NCBI RefSeq assembly: GCF_026151205.1
Contig: NC_087075.1
Span: forward strand, 4,314,359 to 4,378,358
From: Bolinopsis microptera
Taxonomy: Eukaryota > Ctenophora > Tentaculata > Lobata > Bolinopsidae
Direction: 5' to 3'
Length of the DNA stretch: 64,000 bases
Part shown: piece after piece, positions 42,263 to 53,910 of the stretch
Layout: each line of letters begins with the position of its first letter
How positions within the stretch are numbered: position 1 is the stretch's first letter
The notes under the pieces: model-generated
Database searches by the model: none
The model's input: the letters and a program-made list of their open reading frames with translations, nothing else
What the model was told of the DNA's origin: nothing
Position numbers and translations under genes: made by a program

Positions 42263-42965
42263 ATCAACTACATATTATGCAGCTGTACAGGGTGATCAGT
42301 ACTCTCTTTAAGATAAGAAGGTACTCACTGAGTAGTGAGTACCTACCACTATAATACAGAGAGAGAGAGAGAGAGTACCTAAATATTATATAATGGTTTT
42401 ATACTCACTATATTAAGATATTATATAGTTGGTATACATATAACTATAATACAGAGGGAGAGTACTGGTTTGATACTCACTATGATTTGATTTGAAACTT
42501 TTACAAATAGTACATAATACCTAATATACAATACAGTAAAGAGAATTAAAAACAAACGACATCATGAGGCATTATGTTGTGTAAAAGTCGTAGACCATAT
42601 TGTATAAAATATACTAAAAGCATGGGTAAGTGGCACAAGTTCTGGAGATATACGTATTACAGGTAATATTTCTACCCCAGACTCACTAACACCACCTCCA
42701 TCTAAACACACAAATTTAATCTAAAACACACAAATTTAGAATTATCAAAATAAATAATATAGATAGATAATGTCATATAGTTGGTATACACAGAACTGTT
42801 GGTTAACCCAATTTCACACCACACACCGTAAAACTTCGTAACACTTCGTTAACTGGTCGGCTACAAGACGTGTTGAACTGTTGAACTGTTGAACCAATGG
42901 AAATACTGACTAGTATACCTAATACTAACTGTGCACTATACTTGGTTAATGGTTGGACACTATAA
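42263..42965. other. No gene recognised between two satellites
   Basis: AT-rich with a short GA run near 42357-42375. Confidence 0.4.
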
Positions 42966-44738
42966 CGGCTAGTATGTAATAGTAGCACCACTATAATAAC
43001 CGAGCAGCACAAGGCTAGTATGTAATAGTAGCACCACTATAACCGAGCAGCACAAGGCTAGTATGTAATAGTAGCACCACTATAACCGAGCAGCACAAGG
43101 CTAGTATGTAATAGTAGCACCGCTATAACCGAGCAGCACAAGGCTAGTATGTAATAGTAGCACCACTATAACCGAGCAGCACAAGGCTAGTATGTAATAG
43201 TAGCACCACTATAACCGAGCAGCACAAGGCTAGTATGTAATAGTAGCACCGCTATAACCGAGCAGCACAAGGCTAGTATGTAATAGTAGCACCACTATAA
43301 CCGAGCAGCACAAGGCTAGTATGTAATAGTAGCACCGCTATAACCGAGCAGCACAAGGCTAGTATGTAATAGTAGCACCACTATAACCGAGCAGCACAAG
43401 GCTAGTATGTTATAGTAGCACCACTATAACCGAGCAGCACAAGGCTAGTATGTAATAGTAGCACCACTATAACCGAGCAGCACAAGGCTAGTATGTAATA
43501 GTAGCACCACTATAACCGAGCAGCACAAGGCTAGTATGTAATAGTAGCACCACTATAACCGAGCAGCACAAGGCTAGTATGTAATAGTAGCACCGCTATA
43601 ACCGAGCAGCACAAGGCTAGTATGTAATAGTAGCACCACTATAACCGAGCAGCACAAGGCTAGTATGTAATAGTAGCACCACTATAACCGAGCAGCACAA
43701 GGCTAGTATGTAATAGTAGCACCACTATAACCGAGCAACACAAGGCTAGTATGTAATAGTAGCACCACTATAACCGAGCAGCACAAGGCTAGTATGTAAT
43801 AGTAGCACCGCTATAACCGAGCAGCACAAGGCTAGTATGTAATAGTAGCACCACTATAATAACCGAGCAGCACAAGGCTAGTATGTAATAGTAGCACCAC
43901 TATAACCGAGCAGCACAAGGCTAGTATGTAATAGTAGCACCACTATAACCGAGCAGCACAAGGCTAGTATGTAATAGTAGCACCACTATAACCGAGCAGC
44001 ACAAGGCTAGTATGTAATAGTAGCACCACTATAACCGAGCAGCACAAGGCTAGTATGTAATAGTAGCACCACTATAACCGAGCAGCACAAGGCTAGTATG
44101 TAACAGTAGCACCACTATAACCGAGCAGCACAAGGCTAGTATGTAATAGTAGCACCACTATAACCGAGCAGCACAAGGCTAGTATGTAATAGTAGCACCA
44201 CTATAACCGAGCAGCACAAGGCTAGTATGTAACAGTAGCACCACTATAACCGAGCAGCACAAGGCTAGTATGTAACAGTAGCACCACTATAACCGAGCAG
44301 CACAAGGCTAGTATGTAACAGTAGCACCACTATAACCGAGCAGCACAAGGCTAGTATGTAATAGTAACACCACTATAACCGAGCAGCACAAGGCTAGTAT
44401 GTAATAGTAGCACCACTATAACCGAGCAGCACAAGGCTAGTATGTAATAGTAGCACCTCTATAACCGAGCAGCACAAGGCTAGTATGTAATAGTAGCACC
44501 GCTATAACCGAGCAGCACAAGGCTAGTATGTAATAGTAGCACCACTATAACCGAGCAGCACAAGGCTAGTATGTAATAGTAGCACCACTATAACCGAGCA
44601 GCACAAGGCTAGTATGTAATAGTAGCACCACTATAACCGAGCAGCACCAGGCTAGTATGTAATAGTAGCACCACTATAACCGAGCAGCACAAGGCTAGTA
44701 TGTAATAGTAGCACCACTATAACCGAGCAGCACAAGGA
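42966..44738. repeat. 43-bp satellite, about 41 copies
   Basis: Unit: CACAAGGCTAGTATGTAATA then GTAGCACCACTATAACCGAGCAG. Variants are ACCGC for ACCAC, AACAG for AATAG (clustered around 44100-44330) and ATAATAACC at the first copy and near 43857. The array is strictly head to tail. Confidence 0.97.
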
Positions 44739-44874
44739 ATGTACTCCAGATCTCCTCCGATTATTATACCCATTTTATACCTGTTACTACCGGTAAAATA
44801 TACCTGAAATTACCCTGAGACTATTTAACAACTATTAAAGTATTTACAACAAACGGAGAATGTGTTGATATTGA

Positions 44875-45191
<317 letters not shown>

Positions 45192-45407
45192 TGCCGAACA
45201 AAATAAGCTGCTAGTTGTGTGGAATATTTGCAAAAATAGTGCAGATATCTACTAAATATCGCAAACTGGAACCAAATTCTTAATTTTCAATAAAATAGTC
45301 CCGTCTGTAGTTATTGAAATTGATAAAATTGGCTTTCAAAAACCCAAATAAAGCAAATAATTAACGTAAGAGCAGGGGAGACCTAATTACTGTCCGGTAA
45401 CGCATCC

Positions 45408-45545
45408 TGTTGCCAGGCAACCAATCAAGTGGCTCCTCAGCAACGTGGTTAACCAATGAGAAGCCAGGGTAGAAGTCACGTGGGCTGCACGTGGGCTGCA
45501 CGTGGGCACTGTGAAGCCAATAAACAGGTGCATAAAAGTGAGTTT
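45408..45545 (+). promoter_or_regulatory. CCAAT/E-box promoter-like cluster
   Basis: CCAATCAAG, CCAATGAG and a CCAATAAAC site surround three CACGTGGGC sites (about 45478-45505) in a GTGGGCTGCAC repeat. On the plus strand GCATAAAAG follows near 45530, and then ATGGCAACAGG|GTAATG, a possible very short first coding exon near 45569. No second exon found. Confidence 0.4.
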
Positions 45546-45849
45546 TCTGGGAGAAATATGGGTTAAATATGGCAACAGGGTAATGTCTCTTTTCTAAAAC
45601 AGTTGGTTGTGATGTAATGTTACCTTTTAGTGCTTCAAAGGGTTCAATGTTTGATCATTTATGTTAATAATTAACCCTTTTTCATCCATGGACTAATAAT
45701 TGGAACCCGTACAATATGATAATATGATGTAAGTAAGATAAATGGTGAGGTATTGTACTACACGAGCTGTATTACCTTATAGGAAATGTAGCAAGTTCTA
45801 GGTAACAGGACACAAGTATGACAGGTATAAACTATAACAGGTATAATAC

Positions 45850-46334
45850 GCCGTTTTCTGGCAAAAGTGCTTAAAATTTTAAATACCACTATTTTTCAAG
45901 CACTTCTGACACATTGTTGACAGATTTTAGCATTTTAAACGGTTTCAGAAGGAGTTTTCTGGGGCCAGCCATTGGTTCTAATGGTTTCTGATGGTTTTCA
46001 GTTCTGGACCCATAACAAAATTGGTTTTAAAGAATTCAGAATTTAAAAACGGTCGTTATCAGGGACAAAAGGAAATCGCGGCATGTACGGAATCGCGATT
46101 TTTCCCATTATTTGCGACAAATTTTATGTATAGTTTAATGTATAGTCTGTTAAAATTCGCGGTATCGCGATTTTTGGCCAAAATAATCGCGAAATCCTTT
46201 TGTCCCTGGTCGTTATAACTTATAAATCAAGAGGCTTGCATATAATGAACATATTGACACGGGTGCAGAGTTGAGTCTGTACGGAACCTAGTAGTTTCAG
46301 ATCCTTGTTATAGCACATTTGTCAGAAAACGGCA
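45850..46334. mobile_element. Older inverted-repeat element containing an hAT MITE
   Basis: Ends GCCGTTTTCTG(G)CAAA at 45850 and the inverse (TTTGTCAGAAAACGGC) at 46334 match at about 20 of 22 positions. The 149-bp hAT MITE lies inside. No target duplication seen for the outer element. Confidence 0.45.
46060..46208. mobile_element. hAT-type MITE with 8-bp target duplication
   Basis: Inverted ends CAGGGACAAAAGG.. (46060) and ..CCTTTTGTCCCTG (46208). They are flanked by GTCGTTAT at 46052-46059 and 46209-46216. CAGGG ends plus 8-bp duplications are diagnostic of the hAT superfamily. Interior has several ATCGCG words; no coding capacity. Confidence 0.9.
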
Positions 46335-46339
46335 GAACC

Positions 46340-48621
46340 GGAAGCTGGATTATGTTGTAGTGGACTAAGTGTTAATTAGATGTTAATTAGGTGTCTTCAG
46401 AAGTGGACTGGGAGATAAATGACTGAGAGGAACAATTAATTAAAATGTGCTTTATCAAACACCAAATAGAGGCTGTCAATACCTCCCAACAATAGCAGGT
46501 AGCAGGTATAAATGGTATAACTGGTATAACAATACCACACAACATTGTGTTTAACACAAGAGAAACTGTATTGATAATACAATTTAATCAGCAAGCCATG
46601 TTGAGAGCATCTGGTTTGCTCAGGAGGAAGGGAGAATTTACCTGATATTATTACTGAAACTTTAATAGAGTCGTGACTGAATTCTTCTCATCACCAAATT
46701 CACAATAGCAGTTAAATCATCTATTAATTACTGAATTCGTTCACTGTTATAAAATAATTTAATTTGTTGCTGCAGATTTTATTTATTTTTTATTTGCAGA
46801 TATTATAATGATAAGGACCTGGGGCAACAGTAATAAAGTAATAATGATTTCTTTATGCAACCATCAAAGATTTATATAATAACAAAGATTTATGTGGCTA
46901 CAATTTAACTCATAATGGCCGATTTACTAATTTGTAGATTATTTAAAGTACTTAAACTTCAAATTTGTAAGTGCAAAGTGCTCAAGTAAGTGCAAAGTCC
47001 TCGAGTGTGACAGGCCACTTACGTCTCGTCTGTGTTGGATAATAGTCGTAAAACCAGCTTTGTTTATTTAACGTAATTTACTGCAGGGTAAACAAGTTTT
47101 AAGTTATTTGACAGTTTTGGGACAACTTAAATGATAACCATACATTTTTTGTGCTTTTTATTATTAAAGTGACTAAGTTTAAATAGGTATTGATGATATA
47201 TTATCTTATCTTCACATTTTATGAAATTATTACATTTATGGTAAGCACTATTACTATTATACCATTATTTAACATTATTACTATTAGGCATTAAGTAAGT
47301 TAGAAAATATTACTTCAAATAGCAAAACCCGAGTTTTATGAATGTGACAGTCAATGAAAGGAACGGATATTTAAGATTTTCCATTCCTCGTGTTAGGAAA
47401 GAAATATTTAAATGTCAGACGGAATTTAATGAAATATATTTCATTACCTAGATTATCTGGGCAGCCGAACCATCTGACGAATTTAAATGATACATATTGT
47501 AATTTTGATGCGGTAACCAAAAGAAAGCTTTAAATATAGATATAAAATTTTAATGATAAATTGCCAGAAAAGTGACAAGCCTACAATAAATTATAAGAAA
47601 TCAAATGAGCAAATTTCTTAGTTCACGCTGTACTGTGAAAATTAAAAATCAACACCAAAGTAAAATGTCCACATAATATTTCTGAACCACTGAATATGCG
47701 CATATTTTATTCATCCTTCCTATATTCTACAACCACGTGATGCGTATATTGCATGTGATAAGTAAATGAAATGTATCGGAAATATTGTTAATCAAATAAA
47801 ATTGTATCGAATGAAGAAAAGCAACCCGTCTATAACCTAAAATCTTAAGTAAATAATAAATATAATGAATAACATGCAATAACTACTCGTATGAAATAAT
47901 ATATCAGGGTAGAAATACAGATAATACGGAAGAGGTTATTGTAATATGGTTGATAGGTCGCATACCAGAAGGAGTAAATGTGGCGATTGTACAGAACCTG
48001 AAATCCCTGCTTCGGTATTAACTGTATTTCTAATGAAACACGTTTCTTGTGACGGATTTCAATTAAATGTGTGACTGTAGCAAATTCTGTGGAAAATAAC
48101 CGGGCTCCTGAAGATGGCTTTTTATAATGTGTATTATATATTACCGAATAATTCACACAGACAATTAATGTTCGTTGCGTTATGACATTACATCACCATA
48201 TAATATTGATTCGGACGTGGAATCAATCTTGTAATTGTATCCAATTCTAAATCCCAGGCCTGTCAAATAATAAACATATTTGCGGTGAGGTGACGTAAAT
48301 TTTTAACAAATTCTAGGGAAACAACCGAACTCTTAAAGATGACTCTACCAAATAAATGCTCATGACGCTTGAGATAAACACGAGAGAGAGATATATAATA
48401 ATAATAATATTGATTATACGGCAAAGTGTCAAACCATACAAGAGTTACAAGTCTTATCAGTCACGGACACAAGGACACTTAATACCCACCCCTACCAAAC
48501 TCTCAGACTACTTCATTATTAATCTGCCACACTGTTGGAGGACTTGATGGTCTTCAGCTCCAATCTCTACATTATTTGATAACAATTATCACAAGTCAAA
48601 TGATGTAATTATGAGTAAAGG
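46340..48621. other. No gene recognised
   Basis: AT-rich 2.3 kb. Open frames at 47845-48156 (minus) and 48356-48547 (plus) lack start or splice support. Confidence 0.35.
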
Positions 48622-48792
48622 CTATAGCTGATGTTCCAGTGAAATGTCACCATTGACAAGCTCACGTAATCCTTGTTTTATTAGAAATGATGCAACGACA
48701 TCATCCGCACACAAACTCAAAAGAAATCTTAGAGGAGTGAGAGAACAATCAGGTGAGAAATCATAGAAACAAAACGTTACAAACCTCACAAA
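48622..48792 (-). CDS. Candidate terminal exon, weakly ankyrin-like
   Basis: Follows a strong acceptor (TTCCTTTGTTGTCTCAG, ending at 48793) and stays open for 56 codons to TAG at 48624-48622. The segment CSLTPLRFLLSLCADDVVAS followed by FLIKQGLRELVNG resembles the helix-turn-helix rhythm of an ankyrin repeat (TPL .. V..FL...G), though it is one repeat at most. A diverged copy of this region and its intron lies about 345 bp to the right and has lost the open frame. No upstream exon found. Confidence 0.35.
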   Translation of the reverse strand, partial: FVRFVTFCFYDFSPDCSLTPLRFLLSLCADDVVASFLIKQGLRELVNGDISLEHQL

Positions 48793-49640
48793 CTGAGACA
48801 ACAAAGGAACTACTTTACATAATGACACTACTAGTCTGCCAATAAACTACACAAAGGATCTTGTTAAGAGAAGACTCACTGAACACCTTGCTTGGAGCGC
48901 ACAGATCTACTCTTATTAGCCTCTATTGAGCGATAAAAGGAGCCAATTAAGTGAACATTACAACTTTACAAGGAAGGTTTTAATTTGTAGCTGCCTTTAA
49001 CTGAAAACACTGTTTTCACGACATTAGTGGTGTTAGTTACTTACTATATTGGTAAAATCTACAAGAGTTTTGGGACAAATGGGAAAAATGTGAAGAAGAA
49101 CAAAATGTTACAAACATTTTACAAACCACGAGCAATCTGGTCAGAAAACAAAGTAACAACTTGACATAATCACATAGCTGCTCTAACAATGAGCTATACA
49201 AAAGATCTCGTTAGGAGAAGACAAACTGAACACCATGCTTTGATCGCAACAAATCAACCCTAATAACTAATCTATTGAGTAGCACATCAGCCCTAACAAC
49301 ACTATTGTGTTCTAGTATTCTACTCTATTGAGAATCACATCTACTCTAATAATTTCTCTGTTGAGATCAGAGATGAGAGGGATTGTTCAGGTAACTGTCA
49401 CATGACAGAGGTGTTAGTCAGTTACACAGTGCCCTCACAATCACATGATATTAGGGTAAGTCACGACTCACGGTGTGTGTAACCTACTCAACGCTCTCAT
49501 GTTATCTCAGCTCATTCAATGTATCAGCTTTATTGTTCATTTGAGGATACAATATTATATTTTCCGTTTATTCCATCAATTTGATCATTATATCTTGGAA
49601 TTGTGTTATGGGATGGTCAGGGCGCCTACTAACTGTAAGA
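48793..49640. repeat. Diverged tandem duplication, no gene
   Basis: The stretch about 48745-48950 recurs in diverged form at about 49090-49290 (AGAAACAAAACGTTACAAAC / AGAACAAAATGTTACAAAC; GATCTTGTTAAGAGAAGAC / GATCTCGTTAGGAGAAGAC). Confidence 0.6.
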
Positions 49641-49700
49641 TTTGAATGGTAGCACAACTGAGGGTTCTTCTAATTTAACAATTTGCCATTTACAATTTGA

Positions 49701-50073
49701 AGAAGGGAGGGAGGGAGGGAGGGAGGGAGGGAGGGAGGAAGGGAGGGAGGGAGGGAGGGAGGGAGGGAGGGAGGGAGGGAGGGAGGGAGGAAGGGAGGGA
49801 GGGAGGGAGGGAGGGAGGGAGGGAGGGAGGGAGGGAGGGAGGGAGGGAGGGAGGGAGGGAGGGAGGGAGGGAGGGAGGGAGGGAGGGAGGGAGGGAGGGA
49901 GGGAGGGAGGGAGGGAGGGAGGGAGGGAGGGAGGGAGGGAGGGAGGGAGGGAGGGAGGGAGGGAGGGAGGGAGGGAGGGAGGGAGGGAGGGAGGGAGGGA
50001 GGGAGGGAGGGAGGGAGGGAGGGAGGGAGGGAGGGAGGGAGGGAGGGAGGGAGGGAGGGAGGGAGGGAGGGAG
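49701..50073. repeat. GGGA tetranucleotide array
   Basis: About 93 GGGA units with two or three GGAA changes near the left. A G3 run every 4 bp makes stable quadruplex formation likely on the plus strand. Confidence 0.97.
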
Positions 50074-50249
50074 CCTTGCTACTCTCACGTATATTTTGCA
50101 AGAAGTTCGAAAAGAACGCCATAAATTGAGATTGGTGTACCAGATAGGAACTGACAGAGTCGATAGATGATAGGCAGAGTAGATAGTGGATAGGCAGTAA
50201 AGCAGTGTATCACGGACCTGCTAGCTTGTAACAGCATCCATTAGAAAGA

Positions 50250-51415
50250 AATAATGCAAGAATCATCACATTTAGGGGGGTAAAATATGATTTCAAAGTC
50301 TTCACACTTAAAGTTGATGAGTTATGTGACCACGCCCTTTTGCGGTATTGCAATTAACAATTATCACACTTATTTCAGGATATCTCAGCTTCTGATTGGA
50401 GCTAAGCACTCATCCTGGGCATAAAAATGGTCAGATGCAGAATCATCACATTGAGTGAGGTAGAGTATGGTTTGTAAGTATACAGACTCGAGGTTGTTGA
50501 GTTATTAGGTCAAACCCAATTTTCTTGCAAATAGCAATTAATGCATGCTGGAGGGGAGTGCAACTTTTACTAAAAATGTTATATTACTAACATTCAATGA
50601 TCAATTCCCATGCTTGTAGGAACTTGTAAAGAAAACAACTTATACATCAGATCTCAAATATTCGTCACTTTTTGTTGTCCGAACAAAAATTACGAATATT
50701 TATATATATTTATATTCGTACTTGCTCTTTCATATTAATATTCGCTCCTACTAAATCGCTCGCCCAAATTTTAAGAAGATTCTTGTGAAAAGGCCCTTTA
50801 GGCATGAAAGTGATCTAGATCGGTGTATTTTTGGACGCTGATTCCGAATCACCCCCCATGACGTAGGGTTAAAATGCTTCCCTGGAGAGTTATGGGCAAA
50901 AAACCGTTTTGGTCACGTGACAGGATAGTAAAACGTGAATTCGATTATTTAGGGCTCGGGTTAGGGTTAGGGTTGTGGTTAAGATTATGGATAGCTTCGG
51001 GGTTATGGTTAGGGTTAGGGTTGGGATTAGGGTTTATGTAAAACCGTTTTGTACGGCTGCAAAACCAAAAAAACCAAAGTCACGTGAAATTTTTGGGCGA
51101 GCGATTTAGTAAGAGCCATTAATATTGCTTATTTTATAAAACCTAACATAGGGAAAGTTCTGACTTTGGTTCTTTAAAATAACCCGATTCCTCTATCATA
51201 AGCGTAAAAATAGGGTTTGACCTAATAACTCAACAACCTGAGGTATATTGCTATAGACTTAAACCGTGCTCTACCCTACTCAATGTGATAATTCCGAACA
51301 TTCTGAAAAATCTTGCTACTTGCAATAGCGTAAGAATTGGGTTTGACCTAATAACTTAACAGTCTGAAGTCTGTAGACTTTAAAACCATGCTCTACCCCA
51401 CTTCAGGGAGTACAG
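50250..51415. repeat. 1.2-kb fold-back with four related arms
   Basis: Two forward copies (about 50250-50365 and 50435-50560) and two inverted copies (about 51180-51310 and 51325-51412) share GTTGAGTTATTAGGTCAAAC and a TAGAGNATGGTTT phrase. The 375-bp element at 50743-51117 sits in the middle. Confidence 0.7.
50743..51117. mobile_element. 375-bp inverted-repeat MITE, 9-bp flank duplication
   Basis: Ends (C/G)GCTC(C/T)TACTAAATCGCTC followed by GCCCAAA, inverted at the right. Flanked by ATTAATATT at 50734-50742 and 51118-51126. A 9-bp duplication points to a Mutator-like element (inference; the flank is AT-rich). Inside are two runs of GGTTAGGGTTAGGG and two CACGTGA sites. Confidence 0.75.
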
Positions 51416-52206
51416 TATACACCAAAACAGGGGTGTGTGTCGGCCAACCCAAATGACCTCACAGGAAGTTCAGTGACCATCTAGCACACTGATTCCAATC
51501 CAAAAAATTTCATTTCGAGAACACTCATTTTATTATTTCTGTAATCAACCATTTCCTGGTCAAAATGCATTTTTTGGAAAAACACAATTCGTTAATTCTT
51601 GGAGAGGTTATAAGTTAATAATTTAATGTGGTATTGCCGTATCGTGTTGAACTTTTGCTCGAAGTTCATTCCTATCTAGTTTAAGATGTGTGTAAAATTT
51701 TGATATCGTATATGAAAAGAATGCGTTTTTATAAATATTTCTTTTTGACTTTATAATTTTTGACCATTTTTAATGATCTGGCCCGGCGCGCGCTACTTCG
51801 TAGCTCTTGCCATCGGGCCATTTCGAGAAGAAAGCGGCGCGCGCTACTTCGAAGAAATTTAGACGAGTAACATCCGTCAATATAATTTATAAGTCAAAAG
51901 CTGAAAATTGTCCTTGGCCTGTGCCTTTTCAAAATTATTCTGACCAAAAAGTCGGTCAGGGAACATTGAATTATTTAGATGCTTACTTGACATGAAATTG
52001 CATTCTCTGAATCCTTGCGCATTTTTTGATGCCCTCAAAAATGTGTTTATTCGCAACTGGACAGTTAATCTTTTGCACCTCAAAGCTTACCTGAAGACCC
52101 AACCCCATGCAGGTTATTATGTTTATAAACAGAGCTTGTAGCGCGATCAACTACTTGGCCGCGCCGCGCGCATCAAATAATTCTTCTCAAAACCACCACT
52201 TCGCAC

Positions 52207-52378
52207 AGGGAGACTACAGTGAAAAGAAAGTGCTGCTAAATGCTGCTAACTTCTGCTGACTGCTGTTAACTGCTGCTGACTGCTGCTAACTGCTGCTGTC
52301 GCGCGCGCTCCATTTGCAGCAGTTAGCAGCAGTCAGCAGCAGTTAGCAATAGTTTCTTTGCACTATAGTCCCCCTGTG
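52207..52378. mobile_element. Hairpin MITE with CACAGGG ends
   Basis: Arms start CACAGGGAGACTACAGTG and CACAGGGGGACTATAGTGC (inverted), then AAAGAAA, then opposed arrays of TGCTGCTAACTGCTGCTGAC around a CGCGCGCG centre. Related ends occur near 52500-52532 and at 53801, so this is a local family. hAT affiliation is possible from the CAGGG ends; no target duplication seen. Confidence 0.7.
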
Positions 52379-52399
52379 TACTGAGCAGCGCGCGCCGCG

Positions 52400-52535
52400 C
52401 GCAACTGCTGCTGACTGATGCTATGTGCTAACTGCTTTAAATGTCGCGCGCGACAGCAGCAGTTAGTAGCAGTCAGCAGCAGTTAGCAGCAGTCAGCAAC
52501 AGTCAGCAGTTTCTTTGCACTTTAGTCTCCCTGTG
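52400..52535. mobile_element. Second copy of the CACAGGG hairpin family
   Basis: Arrays of GCAGCAGTTAGCAGCAGTC end in AGTTTCTTTGCACTTTAGTC then TCCCTGTG, matching the right arm of the neighbouring element; the left arm is rearranged. Confidence 0.6.
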
Positions 52536-52671
52536 TTCGGTAAATTGGCGCGGCGAAATGCACCACATAGCTAGCTAGCTTTATTTGTACCCTCTCAAAC
52601 GCATAAGTGGTATGGGCACGTTTATGCGATTTTACAATCAAATGATTAGATTTTATAATCAACAATGCAAT

Positions 52672-52932
52672 CCCAGCAGACTTTACCGGCTAGCGATATT
52701 ACTACAGGGTGATCGCCTTTTCACAGCTTGTTGAGCTACGCGCGCGCTCGTAAGTTCATTGCATTTGCACGCTTCAAACATTCCAAAGATGCAATTGTAC
52801 CGCGTACCACGTGATACGATTCAGCCAATCAGAGAACAAGAATCTGCAAAGTTAAAGCTGCGCACTTTTATAAGGCCCAAAATAAGACTTTTCGCCATAA
52901 TTCAAAATCTACGTTGTTTTAAAATTTCCCCC
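52672..52932. repeat. Direct duplication, copy 1 (261 bp)
   Basis: Starts CCCAGCAGACTTTACCGG and ends AAAATTTCCCCCT. It differs from copy 2 at only a handful of positions. Contains TACCACGTGATACGATTCAG, CCAATCAGAGAAC and CTTTTATAAGG, i.e. the E-box, CCAAT and TATA order seen at host promoters. Confidence 0.95.
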
Positions 52933-53534
52933 TAGCTGGGGGGGAAACATTACTTTTACAAGGCGAATATTTTATTGAAAACCAGACGTTTCTATCTCTT
53001 TTATTTTCGAAGTTAGGCCCCTACCAGTAAGGTTTCCTGGGCCCAGTTTACGGCGTAGCAGGGTATTTTGGTTCAAGACTTTAAAGAATCGCAAAATTGG
53101 CCGTATTATTCCTCCAAACGTACGACTTAGATGGACTGAGATTAGCCCTTAAAATACAGCTTACACTTTTTATTTTACATCTTATGATTGGGTCGTTATT
53201 CTAAACAAAATTTGTCAAGAAGTGTGGCTCACTGGTCACTTAATGTCACTTAGAGCTCAATTATAGCGACCATGGTCTGTCGACTGGCTGCAACAGGTGC
53301 ATATGATCTGTGACACGAGATATCCTTGTATTGTGTTTGGCTTGTAATAACTCTAATTGGGTATTTCGTCACAAGTCATGCGAATCTATACTTATACATA
53401 AAACCTATACAACGCGCAGTTTAAAGACTTTCGGTTTCACTTTTAAAAGCATCCACTTTGACAAAGCATAACCCGCCATTAACCCCCCCCCCCCCGGCCC
53501 CCCCCCCCCTTTGCAGCTTCTCGGCTATCTCATA

Positions 53535-53800
53535 CCCAGCAGACCTTACCGGCTAGCGATATTACTACATGCAGGGTGATCGCCTTTTCACAGCTTGTTG
53601 AGCTACGCGCGCGCTCGTAAGTTCATTGCATTTGCACGCTTCAAACATTCCAAAGATGCAATTGTACCGCGTACCACGTGATACGATTCAGCCAATCAGA
53701 GAACAAGAATCTGCAAAGTTAAAGCTGTGCACTTTTATAAGGCCCAAAATAAGACTTTTCGCGATAATTCAAAATCTACGTTGTTTTAAAATTTCCCCCT
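53535..53800. repeat. Direct duplication, copy 2 (266 bp)
   Basis: About 98% identical to 52672-52932, with a 4-bp insertion (CATG in CTACATGCAGGG) and a few substitutions. The two are 863 bp apart in the same orientation, separated by sequence that ends in a long C-run (about 53481-53510). Could be a local segmental duplication or the terminal repeats of a small element. Confidence 0.95.
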
Positions 53801-53910
53801 CACAGGAGGAGCTAAGTGCAAAGAAACTGTCACTAACTGCTACAAACTGCCACTAACTGCCACAAACTGCCACTAACTGCCACAAACTGCCACTAACTGC
53901 CACAAACTAT
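53801..53910. repeat. CACAGG end and TGCCACTAAC minisatellite
   Basis: CACAGGAGGAGCTAAGTGCA then AAGAAACTG, matching the end of the hairpin family, followed by about four units of CACTAACTGCCACAAACTGC. Confidence 0.7.

Noticed and set aside
40112-42267. Very long minus-strand reading frames (up to 561 codons) of Tyr/Cys/Ile-rich repeats
   Set aside because: Translation of the 23/25-bp satellite in overlapping frames; no start context, no non-repetitive coding part.
49642-50170. GREGGREG and PPSLPPSL frames of 130-160 codons
   Set aside because: GGGA array; not coding.
50955-51045. Interstitial telomere or chromosome-end fusion
   Set aside because: Only a few degenerate TTAGGG units, lying inside a MITE; too short for a fusion scar.
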